64,000 nt of DNA, taken from contig NZ_NETS01000011.1 in NCBI RefSeq assembly GCF_002150035.1, forward strand, positions 186,001-250,000, read 5' to 3'. The position numbers were made by a program, and so were the translations under genes. Below are positions 51,354 through 59,990 of the stretch, piece by piece. How positions within the stretch are numbered: the stretch's first letter is position 1; each line of letters begins with the position of its first letter. The notes beneath the pieces were generated by a model. The model searched no databases. It was not told the origin of the DNA and saw only the letters and a program-made list of their open reading frames with translations. Source of the DNA: Leptospira venezuelensis (GTDB taxonomy: Bacteria > Spirochaetota > Leptospiria > Leptospirales > Leptospiraceae).

Positions 51354-53051
51354 TTATTGTGCTCCGACTTTTTCTTCGAGAGATTCTCTGAATTGGTCTA
51401 GAGTATATATTTCGTATTCGTAACCTTGTTCTGTAAGGAAAAGTTGTCTGTTCTGACCGAATCTTTCTTCGTTCGTATCTCTCGAGATCAAAGAATAGAA
51501 TACAGCAGTATTATCCTCACCTTTTGGTCTCAGAATTCGGCCCAAACGTTGTGCCTCTTCCTGACGAGAACCGAAGGTTCCGGAAACCTGGATTGCGATA
51601 TTCGCATCCGGCAAGTCAATAGAGAAGTTTGCCACCTTACTAACGACTAGTGACTTAATCCTACCCGATCTGAACGCATCGTATAATTCCTGTCTTTCTC
51701 CCAAAGGAGTTTTTCCTGTAATTAGAGGAATTTTGAAGGCCTTAGAAATCTCTTCCAACTGATTGATGTACTGCCCAATCACGAGTAGATGAGACTCTGA
51801 GTGTTTTTTCATGATCATTCCGATCGCTTTCAACTTCTCAGGGTTTTCCGAAGCTAAGCGGAACTTCTCCCTATCGTCTGCGATAGAATATCTCATGCGA
51901 AGATCGTCTTCCATGGAAACACGGATCTCTTTACATTTTGCTTCCGCGATCCAAGATTTACTTTCCAGTTCCTTCCATGGTACATCGTATTTTTTAGGTC
52001 CGATGAGACTGAATACATCCTCTTCCAACCCATCTTCTCGAACCAAAGTCGCAGTGAGTCCCAATCTTCTTTTTGCCTGTAATTCGGAAGTCATTCTGAA
52101 TACAGGAGCAGGAAGTAAGTGAACCTCGTCATAAACGATCAGTCCCCAGTTATTCGCACTGAATAGATGGAAGTGAGTGAAATCACCTCCCTTCTTCTTT
52201 CTGTGTGTGAGAATATTATAAGTAGCGATTGTGATCGGTTTGATCTCCTTCACTTCTCCAGAGTATTCCCCAATATCAGATTCAGGAATATCAGTTTTGT
52301 CTAAAATTTCGTTTTTCCACTGGCGAATGGAGAGTGTGTTCGTGACTAGGATGAGAGTTTCCGCTCCCACGATCTGCATTACACCGATACCTACGATGGT
52401 CTTACCAGCACCGCAGGGAAGAACAACTACTCCGGACCCACCTTCGTTACCACCGCCAGCATGGAATACTTCCACAGAGGCTCTTTGGTAGTCTCTCATT
52501 CCGAACTTTCTACCGGACTTGGTAGTAGGCCTTAGATTAAATCCGTATTTGTTTCCTTCGTCGTAACCTGCAAGGTCCTCTACAGGGAAACCAATCTTGA
52601 TCAGAGCCTGTTTAATATGGCCTCTGAATTCTTTTTTAATATAGATCTTATCGTTCTCAGTCTTTTCTATATACGGCTGGACCGCTCTATGGTTAGAGAT
52701 CTCTTGTAAAAATCCTTTTTCGTTGGAGATGATACAAAGATCTCCATTCTCTTCCTTGACTAGTTTTACTTTTCCGTATCTTCCAATCTGTTCTTTGATC
52801 TCGTTGACTACGTTTTTCGGAACCGAGTATCTAGAATATTTTTCCAAACATTCTACGATCTCATCTGCACTCATTTTGATAGACGCAGCGTTCCACAAGG
52901 AAAGAGGAGAAATTCTATAAGTGTGTAGATATTCCGGACTTTTTTCTAATTCCGCGAATTTAGCTACGACTAGCTGGCAGGCTTCGAATTCAGGATTATC
53001 CACCTCTAAAAGCATAGTCTTATCACTTTGTACGATTAACGGTTTACTCAC
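51354..53051 (-). CDS. XPB/Rad25-type DNA repair helicase
   Basis: A 565-residue SF2 helicase of the XPB family. After an N-terminal helicase-associated domain (about residues 40-150, XPB N-terminal type) come Walker A CGAGKT (213-218), the DEVH box (308-311), the RED motif of XPB at 338-340 (TATLVREDG) and the C-terminal RecA domain ending in QRLGRILRPKG. In eukaryotes XPB opens DNA for nucleotide excision repair; in archaea it pairs with the nuclease Bax1. No partner nuclease lies next to it here; the neighbours are aspartate aminotransferase and mutarotase. Confidence 0.92.
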   Translation of the reverse strand: MSKPLIVQSDKTMLLEVDNPEFEACQLVVAKFAELEKSPEYLHTYRISPLSLWNAASIKMSADEIVECLEKYSRYSVPKNVVNEIKEQIGRYGKVKLVKEENGDLCIISNEKGFLQEISNHRAVQPYIEKTENDKIYIKKEFRGHIKQALIKIGFPVEDLAGYDEGNKYGFNLRPTTKSGRKFGMRDYQRASVEVFHAGGGNEGGSGVVVLPCGAGKTIVGIGVMQIVGAETLILVTNTLSIRQWKNEILDKTDIPESDIGEYSGEVKEIKPITIATYNILTHRKKKGGDFTHFHLFSANNWGLIVYDEVHLLPAPVFRMTSELQAKRRLGLTATLVREDGLEEDVFSLIGPKKYDVPWKELESKSWIAEAKCKEIRVSMEDDLRMRYSIADDREKFRLASENPEKLKAIGMIMKKHSESHLLVIGQYINQLEEISKAFKIPLITGKTPLGERQELYDAFRSGRIKSLVVSKVANFSIDLPDANIAIQVSGTFGSRQEEAQRLGRILRPKGEDNTAVFYSLISRDTNEERFGQNRQLFLTEQGYEYEIYTLDQFRESLEEKVGAQ

Positions 53052-53127
53052 GGCGTGGAATCTCCCCTAAAACTTAGACTGAAAATGACCCCCTCCTTGT
53101 CAAGAAGAAAGCGATTATAAGGCCGAA

Positions 53128-54033
53128 TCATGACGCTCTCACCAGAATCCTGAATTCTCCGAAGGTTTCGGAGTGACCTTTTAGCTCCTTCAGATCCTGT
53201 CCGGACAAAAGTGCATTGCCTGGAGAGCTACAAGGTTCGACTGCAATTGCAGATCGATCTGGTTTTGTATAAATTTGATAATAATTTAATGGAATCTGTC
53301 CTTCATCTGGCGGAGGACTTAGGATCGTGATAGAATACTTTTTAGATTCATTTTCCAAAATAACTCTAGGTTCTTTTCCATAGAACAAATGATCTAAAGT
53401 CGGGATCTTCTCTCCTTCCAAAACAGAAGAAATCGGATTAGAAATAAAAGGTTGGATTGGAACTAGATTCTCTCCTAATTCCAAATTTTTATCCAACTGA
53501 AGACGGAGTTTCCATTCTTCATCATTTTTTCCTAAATTTATATAAGGATGATAACCGTAAGCAAATCGGATAGAATCAGACCTTAAATTATTAAATTTAG
53601 TCTTCACACTCAGAAGAGTCCCGGAAGAAGTCTCTTCGATTGAATATTCTTCTCTGATAGCAATTCCCGAAAGTGGAGAATCTTTCCAATCTTCTGGAAA
53701 GTTCACCCTGAACTCTGCTCCCTTTTGGTTATTCTTCAGTTTTAGAAGTTTTCTCTCTAGAGAATGTACGATTCCATGAACAGGGAATTGATTGGAATCT
53801 CTGATCATTTCCTTGGCATTCCAATCTTTTCCATTTAGAATGAATTCTGTAGAAGCATATCGATTCACCCAAGGGAACATGAGAAAATTACCGGATTCGA
53901 ATATACTTATGTTTTTATTATAAGGAAGAATAATAGGAAAACTTTCCTTTGTAATTGGATGAGTCCAGTCCCAAGAAAACCATTGGGTACCGTCGGTCAA
54001 AAAACGAGAGTTCTCCGTCCGAAATTCATACAT
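53128..54033 (-). CDS. Aldose 1-epimerase family protein
   Basis: A 301-residue beta-sandwich protein matching the galactose mutarotase-like family. It shows the catalytic-type segment FAYGYHPYINLG (His), and Glu in the AVEPCSSPGNALLSG stretch near the end. The opening contains WFSWDWTHPI. The family covers mutarotases and D-hexose-6-phosphate epimerases (YeaD), so the exact sugar is open. It follows the XPB gene on the same strand after 76 bp. Confidence 0.8.
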   Translation of the reverse strand: MYEFRTENSRFLTDGTQWFSWDWTHPITKESFPIILPYNKNISIFESGNFLMFPWVNRYASTEFILNGKDWNAKEMIRDSNQFPVHGIVHSLERKLLKLKNNQKGAEFRVNFPEDWKDSPLSGIAIREEYSIEETSSGTLLSVKTKFNNLRSDSIRFAYGYHPYINLGKNDEEWKLRLQLDKNLELGENLVPIQPFISNPISSVLEGEKIPTLDHLFYGKEPRVILENESKKYSITILSPPPDEGQIPLNYYQIYTKPDRSAIAVEPCSSPGNALLSGQDLKELKGHSETFGEFRILVRAS

Positions 54034-54169
54034 TGCGGGAAGGAGGTTGGGAAAACTAGCTGAGAGGGAAAGTAAAAAACGGATCTGAGACTTTTTTTTG
54101 GGCGTCTATTCGAAAGGAAAGGAATTGAAGCGATACCCAGGGCTCCCAGAATGGGCTTGAGGCTTGCCG

Positions 54170-55165
54170 ATGAAATTCCTGTTCCACAAATCCATTCTAT
54201 TTGTATTAGGAATCTTGTTTTTAAGCCAATGTTTGTTTCTTTCTTTTCCGAACCAAACTTCTCCTATCCCCAAAGAAAAATTAGTCACCGGTTCTTCTAC
54301 AGATAGCCCTGATAAAATATTACTTATTCCAATTGAAGGAGAGATCTCCGGACAAAAATCCTCAGGAGGACTCTTAGGCGGAGAGAAGGACAGCATAGTC
54401 AGCAGGATCAAAACCTATTTATCTATGGCAGCATTAGATCCTGCTATCAAAGGTGTGATCTTAAAAATAGATTCTCCCGGCGGTTCCGTAACTGCGAGCG
54501 ATCTAATCCATCATGAAATTTTAGAATTTAAAAAGAAGAAGAATGTGCCTGTCCTTTCCCTATTCATGGACACTGCTGCTTCAGGTGCATATTATCTGAG
54601 TATGGCAACCGATCATATCCAAGCGCATCCTACTACGATTACAGGTTCCATTGGAGTTCTTAGATTCGGGATCAACGCCAAGGAAGCATTAGACAAACTT
54701 GGCATTAAGAGTAGCACAATTCGTTCTGGTCCAAACAAAGCGACTGGAAATCCAGTGGAAGAATTCACACCGGAGCAAAAGAAAGTTTTCCAAGACATTA
54801 TCATGGAGAATTATGAAAGGTTTTTGAGTATTATCAAAAAAGGAAGACCTAAATTAAAAGAAGCAGACCTTAGAAAACTAGCAGATGGAAGAATTTACTC
54901 AGCGAACCAAGCATTAGAAACAGGGCTTATTGATTCTATTGGTTATTTCGAAGACGCCGTCGTCCAAGTGACTAAACTTCCAGGTTACAGGGCTTCTTCT
55001 TCCCAAACTCCTAAGATAGTATTCTATTCGTATAAGGGTGTTCAGCCAGAAAACTTCTATCAAATAGACAGTGATACTGGAACTGGCCCTACAATTTTGG
55101 AATCATTACTACCTTTCCGGATCTCTCCAGATCATAAATTGCATTATCTATTCTCACCCGAATAA
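54170..55165 (+). CDS. sppA: Signal peptide peptidase SppA-type protease lipoprotein
   Basis: The ATG at 54170 is preferred to the TTG at 54164 because TTGAGG lies 7 nt ahead. The 331-residue protein has a lipoprotein signal with Cys21 (GILFLSQC). It is a ClpP/crotonase-fold serine protease: ILKIDSPGGSV near 98, the nucleophile Ser138 in DTAASGAYY, and Lys190 in RSGPNKATGNP forming the Ser/Lys dyad. It degrades signal peptides left in the inner membrane. The lipid anchor is unusual compared with the transmembrane E. coli form but common in the short (36K) type. Next gene starts 23 nt later. Confidence 0.9.
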   Translation: MKFLFHKSILFVLGILFLSQCLFLSFPNQTSPIPKEKLVTGSSTDSPDKILLIPIEGEISGQKSSGGLLGGEKDSIVSRIKTYLSMAALDPAIKGVILKIDSPGGSVTASDLIHHEILEFKKKKNVPVLSLFMDTAASGAYYLSMATDHIQAHPTTITGSIGVLRFGINAKEALDKLGIKSSTIRSGPNKATGNPVEEFTPEQKKVFQDIIMENYERFLSIIKKGRPKLKEADLRKLADGRIYSANQALETGLIDSIGYFEDAVVQVTKLPGYRASSSQTPKIVFYSYKGVQPENFYQIDSDTGTGPTILESLLPFRISPDHKLHYLFSPE

Positions 55166-55188
55166 GGTTTTTATAAAATAATTCTAAA

Positions 55189-56607
55189 ATGCTTTTTAAC
55201 TCCCTTCCCTATCTAGCTTTATTTTCGCTCACTTTCTTGTTGTATTGGAGTCTCCCTCAAAAAGGAAGAAAACCTGTACTTTTAGTTTCTTCTCTTCTTT
55301 TTTATTTTTATTCTGGGGCCGCATTTTCGATCCATTTCTTGTTAGTGATCGCAGTGAACTTCTATTTTTCTCTAAAACTTTGGGAGAAAAAAAGAGAAGG
55401 TAAGTCTACATCCAAACTTCTGACTTGGATCATAGTTCTTAATTTTGTTAACCTAGCATTCTTCAAATATTTCTATTTCTTTCTGGATTCGCTGGACTTC
55501 TTTACTGGGACTTTGAAATTTTCAGAATTTGGAAAAGGGATCCATATTCCCCTTCCACTTGCGATCAGCTTTTATACATTCCAATTGATCGCTCTGCAAG
55601 TGGACATTCACAGGGACCATGTTCCCGAAAGGATCTCTTCTTTAGATTATTTCTTATTTATTCTATTCTTCCCACAATTGATCGCAGGGCCGATCATGAG
55701 AACTACTGACTTTCTACCTAAACTAGATAAACCTGCAATCGATTTCAATCGTGTACAATGGGGGATCTTTCTCATTCTTTCCGGTTTGTTTAAGAAAGTA
55801 GTGATCGCAGATAATATCTCTGGGATAATCTCCGGGATCTATCAGCATCCGGGAGAATATAATTTTTTCAGTTTGTATCTAGTAACATTCGGGTTTGCCT
55901 GCCAGGTATATTGTGATTTCAGCGGATACACTGATATGGCAAGAGGTTCCGCATATTTACTTGGTTACGAAATTCCTGAAAACTTCAGAGGACCTTTCCT
56001 TTCTCCTAGTTTCAGAGAGTTCTGGGGACGTTGGCATGTAACCTTATCCACTTGGCTCAGAGATTATCTTTATATTCCATTAGGTGGAAGCAGAGGTGGC
56101 TTCTGGAGAACTCAAGGTAATTCCATGATAACAATGACCTTAGGTGGTCTATGGCATGGAGCAAACTTCGGCTATGTGCTTTGGGGAGCTTATTTAGGTT
56201 TGATCTTAGGAGTGGAAAGATTCTTCTCCCCTGGTGATCCTAAAAAAGAGGAAGAACCAAGAGGATGGAAACGTTTTTGGAAAGTGGCATTGATCGTTCA
56301 TTTATTTGCGATCTCAGGTATTTTCTTTCGAACTGCGGCTGCTGGTAAAAACTCTCTCAATTTAGCCTGGGACTATTTTACAGGTTTCTTAAATATCGTA
56401 GGCGGAAAGGCGATGGTACGTTGGGAAGAATTGGCAGTATTTATTCTGTTTACCTTTTTCTGGAATGCGGTTCAATATTACCCAAGCATCAGAGAAAAAA
56501 TACAGATCCGATTCCGCTGGTTATTACCTTCTTTCTCCGTAATTATACTTTTACTAATGGGTATATTCGGGGACGGGGGCGGAGAATTCATTTACTTCCA
56601 GTTCTGA
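55189..56607 (+). CDS. MBOAT family O-acyltransferase (AlgI-like)
   Basis: A 472-residue membrane-bound O-acyltransferase with about ten helices. The invariant histidine lies in GGLWHGANFGYVLWG, and the core segments FPQLIAGPIMR, CDFSGYTDMARGSA and FREFWGRWHVTLSTWLRDYLYIPLGG are all present. AlgI/PatA/DltB-type members transfer acetyl or acyl groups to exported polysaccharide, peptidoglycan or teichoic acid. The acceptor is not known here; no SGNH partner is adjacent. It follows sppA by 23 nt. Confidence 0.93.
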   Translation: MLFNSLPYLALFSLTFLLYWSLPQKGRKPVLLVSSLLFYFYSGAAFSIHFLLVIAVNFYFSLKLWEKKREGKSTSKLLTWIIVLNFVNLAFFKYFYFFLDSLDFFTGTLKFSEFGKGIHIPLPLAISFYTFQLIALQVDIHRDHVPERISSLDYFLFILFFPQLIAGPIMRTTDFLPKLDKPAIDFNRVQWGIFLILSGLFKKVVIADNISGIISGIYQHPGEYNFFSLYLVTFGFACQVYCDFSGYTDMARGSAYLLGYEIPENFRGPFLSPSFREFWGRWHVTLSTWLRDYLYIPLGGSRGGFWRTQGNSMITMTLGGLWHGANFGYVLWGAYLGLILGVERFFSPGDPKKEEEPRGWKRFWKVALIVHLFAISGIFFRTAAAGKNSLNLAWDYFTGFLNIVGGKAMVRWEELAVFILFTFFWNAVQYYPSIREKIQIRFRWLLPSFSVIILLLMGIFGDGGGEFIYFQF

Positions 56608-56680
56608 TATTTTACCACCGGGCTTTTGTAAGTTTGGTATAGGCGATTAGAAGATTTACGGTTTGCCTTTATCCGGCCTT

Positions 56681-56730
56681 AAGCGGATTTTGGAAGTAAA
56701 AGCGGATTAGAAACTTGCAAATAATATAAT
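56681..56730 (+). promoter_or_regulatory. Promoter with two direct repeats before the lipoprotein-SpoIIE operon
   Basis: A perfect -10 TATAAT is at 56725-56730. Two copies of AAGCGGATT start 19 bp apart (56681-56689 and 56700-56708); the second lies where a -35 hexamer would be. No TTGACA-like element is present. Two repeats spaced about two helical turns apart suggest a regulator binding as a dimer or tandem. Confidence 0.45.
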
Positions 56731-56751
56731 TTTCTTTTCCCTGAATTTCCA

Positions 56752-57369
56752 ATGAAAGATCTACTTACAGTTTTAAGAATACTAGTATTTCTTTTACTTT
56801 TTACTGGATGTTTTCCTCCTTCTTGGATCAGAGAACTCCCAGAAAAACCAGAGTCTTCGAGCGATATAACCTTAAAGGGAATTTACAGCAAAAAGCTTCC
56901 TCCCTTCTCTCCTTTAACTTCAGTAACTTATAAGGAAAACCAATCAGAAAGATTGGAATTTTCTAATTCAGAAAAATCTTTCCAAAAGTACTACTTGAGG
57001 GAGATCGAAGAAAAAGGAAAAATCCGTCGCATCCAAATAGAAGGATCAGGAAAATACGAGTCCAGAGGAAACTGGCTACTCCTAATTACCCAAAGAATCA
57101 AAAATGAAGAATCTGTCTGGGAAGATGGAAAACAAATCTCAGGTCCTGAAATAAATTTCCTGGAAACTTCTCACAAACTATTGTATCATTACGATCCTTC
57201 TAACGATTCCTTAATTCCGATGATCTACGAATCCGGCTATAGAGAGAAACCTTTTGGAGTTGTAGAAGGAACAAATACACCTTATGCAGAAGACGAATTA
57301 TTCCGTATTGCACGCAGGAATTATTCCAAGAAGGAATACCAAGGCCATGCCTATTTTAAAGTAAGATGA
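56752..57369 (+). CDS. Hypothetical lipoprotein
   Basis: A 205-residue protein with a lipoprotein signal (MKDLLTVLRILVFLLLFTGC, Cys20). The mature part is charged, with strands and a Ser/Glu-rich region; no family is recognised. It begins the SpoIIE run: its end overlaps the phosphatase start by 4 nt (ATGA). There is no Shine-Dalgarno of note. A periplasmic sensor role for the phosphatase is possible but untested. Confidence 0.75.
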   Translation: MKDLLTVLRILVFLLLFTGCFPPSWIRELPEKPESSSDITLKGIYSKKLPPFSPLTSVTYKENQSERLEFSNSEKSFQKYYLREIEEKGKIRRIQIEGSGKYESRGNWLLLITQRIKNEESVWEDGKQISGPEINFLETSHKLLYHYDPSNDSLIPMIYESGYREKPFGVVEGTNTPYAEDELFRIARRNYSKKEYQGHAYFKVR

Positions 57370-58346
57370 GAAGCTCCACTACGATCAAACAGTATATGAA
57401 GGACGCCTGGCCGGTTTTGATCGTGCTAAATCTTTCTGTTTTGGGTAGTTTGGCAATAGGACTTAAATTTTACACTCCACCTGTTAGAATTCCGATCGTT
57501 TTACTTTTAGTATGTTGTTTTACTCTATTCATTAATTTTTCCGCATTCGTTTTGTTTTTAACTGAGAAGATCCTACCTAGAGAACAAGAGTTTGGAAAGA
57601 TCATCAAACGTTTCCGTCGAGGAGATAGTAGAATGCAAAACTACGTTCTCCCTCTGGACTATGTGGATGAAAATTATGAGATCCGCGGAAGATGTATGAC
57701 ATACAATCCTATCGGCGGAGACTTCTATAATTTTTTAAAAGACAAAGATGGAAATTATTGGATGGGAATTGGAGATACATCAGGTCACGGATATGTGGCT
57801 GGGCTGTTTAGCTTAATGATCATGAACCAAATGAGCCACTTAGTCCATAAATTCGAAACCCCTCATGAGATCATTGATCAGATGCTGGAACATTTGGAAG
57901 AAAGAACAAACACATTTCCGCATATCCACCGTAGTCTTTATGCTACTTTTCTTTTGATGAAGGCGGATATAAAAGGAAATTTTCTACATTCAGGGATACA
58001 TCCAAGTTTGGTTCTTTATAAGAGCAAGGAAGACAAAACGTATGTTGTAAGTACAGACGGAAAATTCCTATCTACAGTTATGAATTCTCCTCTCAAAAAG
58101 CCGAAACCTTCTCAAATTTTTAAAATGGATAGAGACGATATTTTATTTTGTTTTACCGACGGGCTTTTTGAACAAAAAAATAGAAGTATTGGCGGATACT
58201 ATGGAGAGAATTTATATAAATTTCTGGAAACTGCTCCCAAAAAAAATATCCGCAAACTGATAGATGATCTATTCTCCGACGTTGTGAAACATACAGGTGG
58301 AAGAATACAAGACGATATGAGCCTTTTAGTCGTCAGAAAATTTTAA
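57366..58346 (+). CDS. SpoIIE-type PP2C phosphatase, membrane-anchored
   Basis: A 326-residue protein with two membrane helices at about residues 17-35 and 43-65 and a PP2C-type phosphatase domain after it. The metal-binding Asp residues are Asp119 (GGDFYN) and Asp137 (GIGDTSGHG), later FTDGLFEQ, and DDMSLLV near the end. SpoIIE-type enzymes dephosphorylate STAS-domain anti-anti-sigma proteins. A STAS gene occurs 4.4 kb further on. It overlaps the lipoprotein gene by 4 nt and is followed by small hypothetical genes. Confidence 0.9.
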   Translation: MRSSTTIKQYMKDAWPVLIVLNLSVLGSLAIGLKFYTPPVRIPIVLLLVCCFTLFINFSAFVLFLTEKILPREQEFGKIIKRFRRGDSRMQNYVLPLDYVDENYEIRGRCMTYNPIGGDFYNFLKDKDGNYWMGIGDTSGHGYVAGLFSLMIMNQMSHLVHKFETPHEIIDQMLEHLEERTNTFPHIHRSLYATFLLMKADIKGNFLHSGIHPSLVLYKSKEDKTYVVSTDGKFLSTVMNSPLKKPKPSQIFKMDRDDILFCFTDGLFEQKNRSIGGYYGENLYKFLETAPKKNIRKLIDDLFSDVVKHTGGRIQDDMSLLVVRKF

Positions 58347-58396
58347 GAACTTAATTTACTCTTGAATAAAGGGAAATAATCGACAATTTTGTAAGA

Positions 58397-58684
58397 ATGG
58401 ACCATGAATATTGGGTCGTAAGACTTTCTGGAATCCTAGTCTGGAATGAGAGAGATATTCGTAAAATTTTAAGAGTTGTTTCTGATAGCAGTCTTGTCAC
58501 AGGACTTACGGAAGAAGAGACGCTGGACTTTTTACAATATGGATTCGATGAAGAACTAAATTCTTTAAAACAAACCTATGACTGGACTCTATTTAAGAAA
58601 CAATTGGTTTCTAAACTTTCGAAAAGGGAAATGAAAGCACCCGGCCTTTCCGTTTTACATCCGGATCTATTCGAAGAAGAATAA
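58397..58684 (+). CDS. Small hypothetical protein
   Basis: A 95-residue soluble protein, acidic at its C-terminus, with a Trp-rich N-terminus (MDHEYWVVRLSGILVWNERD) and predicted helices. No family is recognised. It lies 50 bp after the SpoIIE-type gene and 14 bp before the FliG-like gene, so all are probably in one transcript. Its size and sequence fit a small adaptor, but nothing proves that. Confidence 0.65.
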   Translation: MDHEYWVVRLSGILVWNERDIRKILRVVSDSSLVTGLTEEETLDFLQYGFDEELNSLKQTYDWTLFKKQLVSKLSKREMKAPGLSVLHPDLFEEE

Positions 58685-58698
58685 TCCTTTCCGTTCCC

Positions 58699-59990
58699 AT
58701 GATCTATTTCGAGGGAGAAAACTATCATTTTCTATTTTGCAATCCTGATTCTGTAGCAAGGGTGCATTCTAAAATTTCTCCCTTTTACGACTTTCCATTA
58801 ACCCAAATAGAAGAACTTCCTTATCTATATTCTCAACCGGCCCTCATCCCTAAATTTCTTTATGAATTAGAATATGATCGTAAACTTACTCCAAGTTCTG
58901 CAATCAGAACGCCCCCCTATCTGAAATTCGCAGACGGTTTGCTCTATTCAGAAGATTCAAAATTCCCAAAAGAGTCTGAGGAAATATTTGAAGGCACCAG
59001 CTATCCTATCCGTTCCATCCATACCGTGTTGTAGGAACTCCAAAAGGACGTCCTGCAATTCCAATTATAATCGTAAGAGAAAACCTTCAAACCCAGATTG
59101 GCCCTGTCCAAATTGGAAAGTTTACACTATATAGAATGTTCCGGAAAAGAATGTTCTCTACCAAATATCTTTCCCTTAGAGATATAGTGAATCCTGAACT
59201 GAATGAAGAGGAAGTGATTCAAAAAATTGAAGAACTGTATTTTGATCCTGAAAGCAAAACCTATCTATTTCGTTTAGTAAAGATCTTGTATGCAGGGACT
59301 CCTGCAGAAGAGCAAGGATTGGTATCAAATCTATTTACCCACGAAATGGAATTCGCAAAATTTCTGAGGGACCGGATCTTCTCCATTGAAATACTTCCTC
59401 TAATACATGGGCCATTCTTGAATTCTATTTTAAATAAATTGGATGAAAGGATCTTAAAATTTTCTATTCCAAAACTCTCTCCTCCTGTTCGCAAAATGGT
59501 CGAGAGGAATGTTTCTAAAAATAAATGGAAACAAATCTTAGATGGCCCGAGCAAGAAACCGGAGCAAGGAGAATCATTTCCGGAAATCGTAGAAAAGGAG
59601 ATTTTTAGCCGTTTTTCCAGAAGGATTTACTATGAAGAAGGAAATTTCCCATTATATAAGGAGATTGCAGAAGAAGAAACTTCTAAAATAGAACTAGAAT
59701 TCGAAGGTATGTCAGGAGAAAAATTTAATCTAAATCGAACAAGCAACCAGATAGAACTTTATGCAGTTACAAATGACAAAATACTCTTCCGTATTCTAAA
59801 GTATATGGAAGTGATCAGAATCGATATTTATCTTTCAAAGAAGGAAAGAGATCAATACGAATTTTTTAAAATTTCGGCTAATTCTATATTAGAGATGCCG
59901 AAATATGATCAGGCTAAACTGATTACTGGAGCAGGCATTAATTCCGAAAGAAAACCTTTGGAATTCAGCCTGCTCTCTTTTTCATACTAA
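58699..59990 (+). pseudogene. FliG-like gene split by a one-base frameshift
   Basis: The frame beginning at ATG 58699 closes at a TAG at 59032-59034, but the neighbouring frame is open from 58992 and continues without stop to 59990. The upstream part of that second frame (RVVGTPKGRPAIPIIIVREN, from 59025) has no start codon until 59136 yet reads as protein. One base restored between about 58992 and 59031, for example at ATCCATACC (59017-59025), joins both into about 430 residues. The second half has a FliG-like repeat (FSIEILPLIHGPFLNSILNKL...SPPVRKMVERNVSKNKWKQIL). The gene could be a true pseudogene, an assembly or sequencing error, or a programmed frameshift. Both segments have normal codon use. 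Confidence 0.7.

Noticed and set aside
54106..54411. 101-residue open frame antisense to the start of sppA
   Set aside because: Covers the SppA signal region on the other strand, Pro/Ser-rich without structure; no ribosome site.
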